This document shows positions 33,378 through 34,090 of a stretch of DNA of 34,090 nucleotides, piece after piece (position 1 is the first letter of the stretch; each line of letters starts with the position of its first letter). Source of the DNA: Thermodesulfobacteriota bacterium (GTDB lineage Bacteria > Desulfobacterota_D > UBA1144 > Nemesobacterales > CSP1-2); the NCBI GenBank assembly GCA_036397855.1, contig DASWID010000091.1, forward strand, positions 1-34,090, given 5' to 3'. Below the pieces are notes generated by a model that was not told where the DNA came from, made no database searches, and saw only the letters and a program-made list of their open reading frames with translations. A program made the position numbers and the translations under genes.

Positions 33378-34016
33378 TTAAGGCTGCCCTAGGAATTCCG
33401 CAAGATTGTCTACAACTTCTATTACACCCTCTTTTGCGAGTTGATTCGCAGTAATCCATTTACCCTTCCGTTTAAAAAACTTGCCAATTTTAGTAACGTT
33501 CTGTAGGAGTGTTTCCTGTGTCTCTGCGTAATAATCCTCCCAAAGCCTTTCACCATTATTTGGGTTTATCAATTGAACGCCAAAGGCTACAGAAGCCGGG
33601 GAAGCTGTGCCCAACTCTCCGCCTTCCCTCTCCCTAAAAGTGGATATATTACCAATCAAGACGGAGTCAGAGTTAAGGTTCTTCCCAACTTCCATGGCTA
33701 AATTCACATAACCTCGCTCCGGATTTTCTTCCTTCAATTTTATAAATTCATCAGTTGAACTTCCTAATGCAACGATGGTTATCCCCTTAATCCTGTTATT
33801 CAATTCCTGATACAACTCACTGGTCAAAAACCTGCCTCTTTCTACAGAAATTTCATCCCGAACCTCCGGACTAGTAAACATCGGGAGTACCACGATCTTA
33901 TGTATCTCGATTGGCTTTTTTGAATAACTACCCTTTTCTGATACGGCACCGGCGCAGGATATTAGATAAAAGCAAACGGCCAACGTTAAATGAAAACAGG
34001 TGCTATAACTTCTCAT
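33378..34016 (-). CDS. Predicted lipoprotein of unknown function upstream of hisA
   Basis: This 212-residue protein has a type II signal: basic start, a hydrophobic core, then the lipobox L-I-S-C with the lipidated cysteine at residue 21. The mature part begins with a low-complexity linker and then H-K-I-V-V-L-P-M-F. The alternating strand/helix pattern that follows, including S-D-S-V-L-I-G-N-I and G-E-R-L-W-E, recalls CsgG- or TolB-N-like lipoprotein domains that present a nucleotide-fold-like surface to the periplasm. I do not recognise a definite family. Its stop codon touches the hisA start. The gene starts 74 bases from the right edge and no clear ribosome binding site is visible; what lies upstream is unknown. 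Confidence 0.8.
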   Translation of the reverse strand: MRSYSTCFHLTLAVCFYLISCAGAVSEKGSYSKKPIEIHKIVVLPMFTSPEVRDEISVERGRFLTSELYQELNNRIKGITIVALGSSTDEFIKLKEENPERGYVNLAMEVGKNLNSDSVLIGNISTFREREGGELGTASPASVAFGVQLINPNNGERLWEDYYAETQETLLQNVTKIGKFFKRKGKWITANQLAKEGVIEVVDNLAEFLGQP

Positions 34017-34090
34017 TTCTCTATAAATATACTGGATAATGAGGTTAATAAAAGAAGTTAAACTACGCAGGTTTTTAATACAACAAGACA

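Noticed and set aside
1-34090. CRISPR arrays, tRNA or rRNA genes, and intact insertion sequences
   Set aside because: No regularly spaced identical repeats, no cloverleaf with a T-arm consensus outside coding DNA, and no transposase or integrase frame were seen.

Overview
The window is a gene-dense, AT-rich stretch of bacterial chromosome (roughly 40% GC by eye) from a Gram-negative-type organism. Three things point that way: the type IV pilus motor genes pilB-pilT-pilC, a predicted lipoprotein, and split-subunit glycyl-tRNA synthetase. Several blocks recall deltaproteobacteria / Desulfobacterota and neighbouring phyla: miaB followed by a bifunctional-nuclease-domain gene, glyQ-glyS-ppdK, and zapB-zapA-formyl-THF cyclo-ligase-rny-ymdB. 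Menaquinone is evidently made by the futalosine route (mqnA, mqnD). This placement is inferred from gene content and order, not from a phylogeny. No rRNA, tRNA, CRISPR array or intact insertion sequence was seen.

Layout. At 1-83 a minus-strand gene runs off the left edge; it starts with a signal-peptide-like sequence and sits behind a near-consensus sigma-54 promoter. It is followed by a minus-strand MFS transporter (437-1735), miaB plus a DUF151/BFN gene on the plus strand (1867-3664), and a minus-strand sigma-54 response regulator (3665-5053). A 716-bp gene-free stretch with an IS-like repeated remnant comes next. The pilBTC operon (5770-9884, minus) is divergent from trmFO, glyQ, glyS and ppdK (10133-17313, plus).

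The minus-strand block 17423-21057 reads zapB-like, zapA, formyl-THF cyclo-ligase, rny, ymdB. It is divergent from prfA and a CcsA/HemX-type cytochrome c biogenesis gene (21125-23105). A polyhydroxyalkanoate (PHA) module occupies 23375-26288: two short paralogous PhaE/phasin-like proteins, a class III PhaC, and a convergent FabG/PhaB-type reductase. Then come a DapF-family protein lacking both catalytic cysteines, a probable aminodeoxyfutalosine deaminase, and a two-domain glutamylcyclotransferase-like / formylglutamate-amidohydrolase-like protein (26604-29805, plus). The right end is a minus-strand row: lipoprotein, hisA, hisF, mqnA, mqnD (34016 down to 29802).

How the genes work together. 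mqnA and mqnD, and probably the amidohydrolase, supply steps of menaquinone synthesis. PhaC with its small partners and the reductase would make and organise carbon-storage granules. zapA/zapB, rny and ymdB link cell division with RNA turnover. The pil ATPases and platform protein would drive a pilus whose pilin and assembly genes lie elsewhere. The regulator at 3665-5053 is the only transcription factor seen, and it fits the sigma-54 promoter at the left edge. The points most worth a second look are the Cys-to-Ser DapF, the split and duplicated PhaE-like genes, the two-domain fusion at 28744, the sigma-54 promoter with upstream dyads, and a possible folded leader RNA before dapF.
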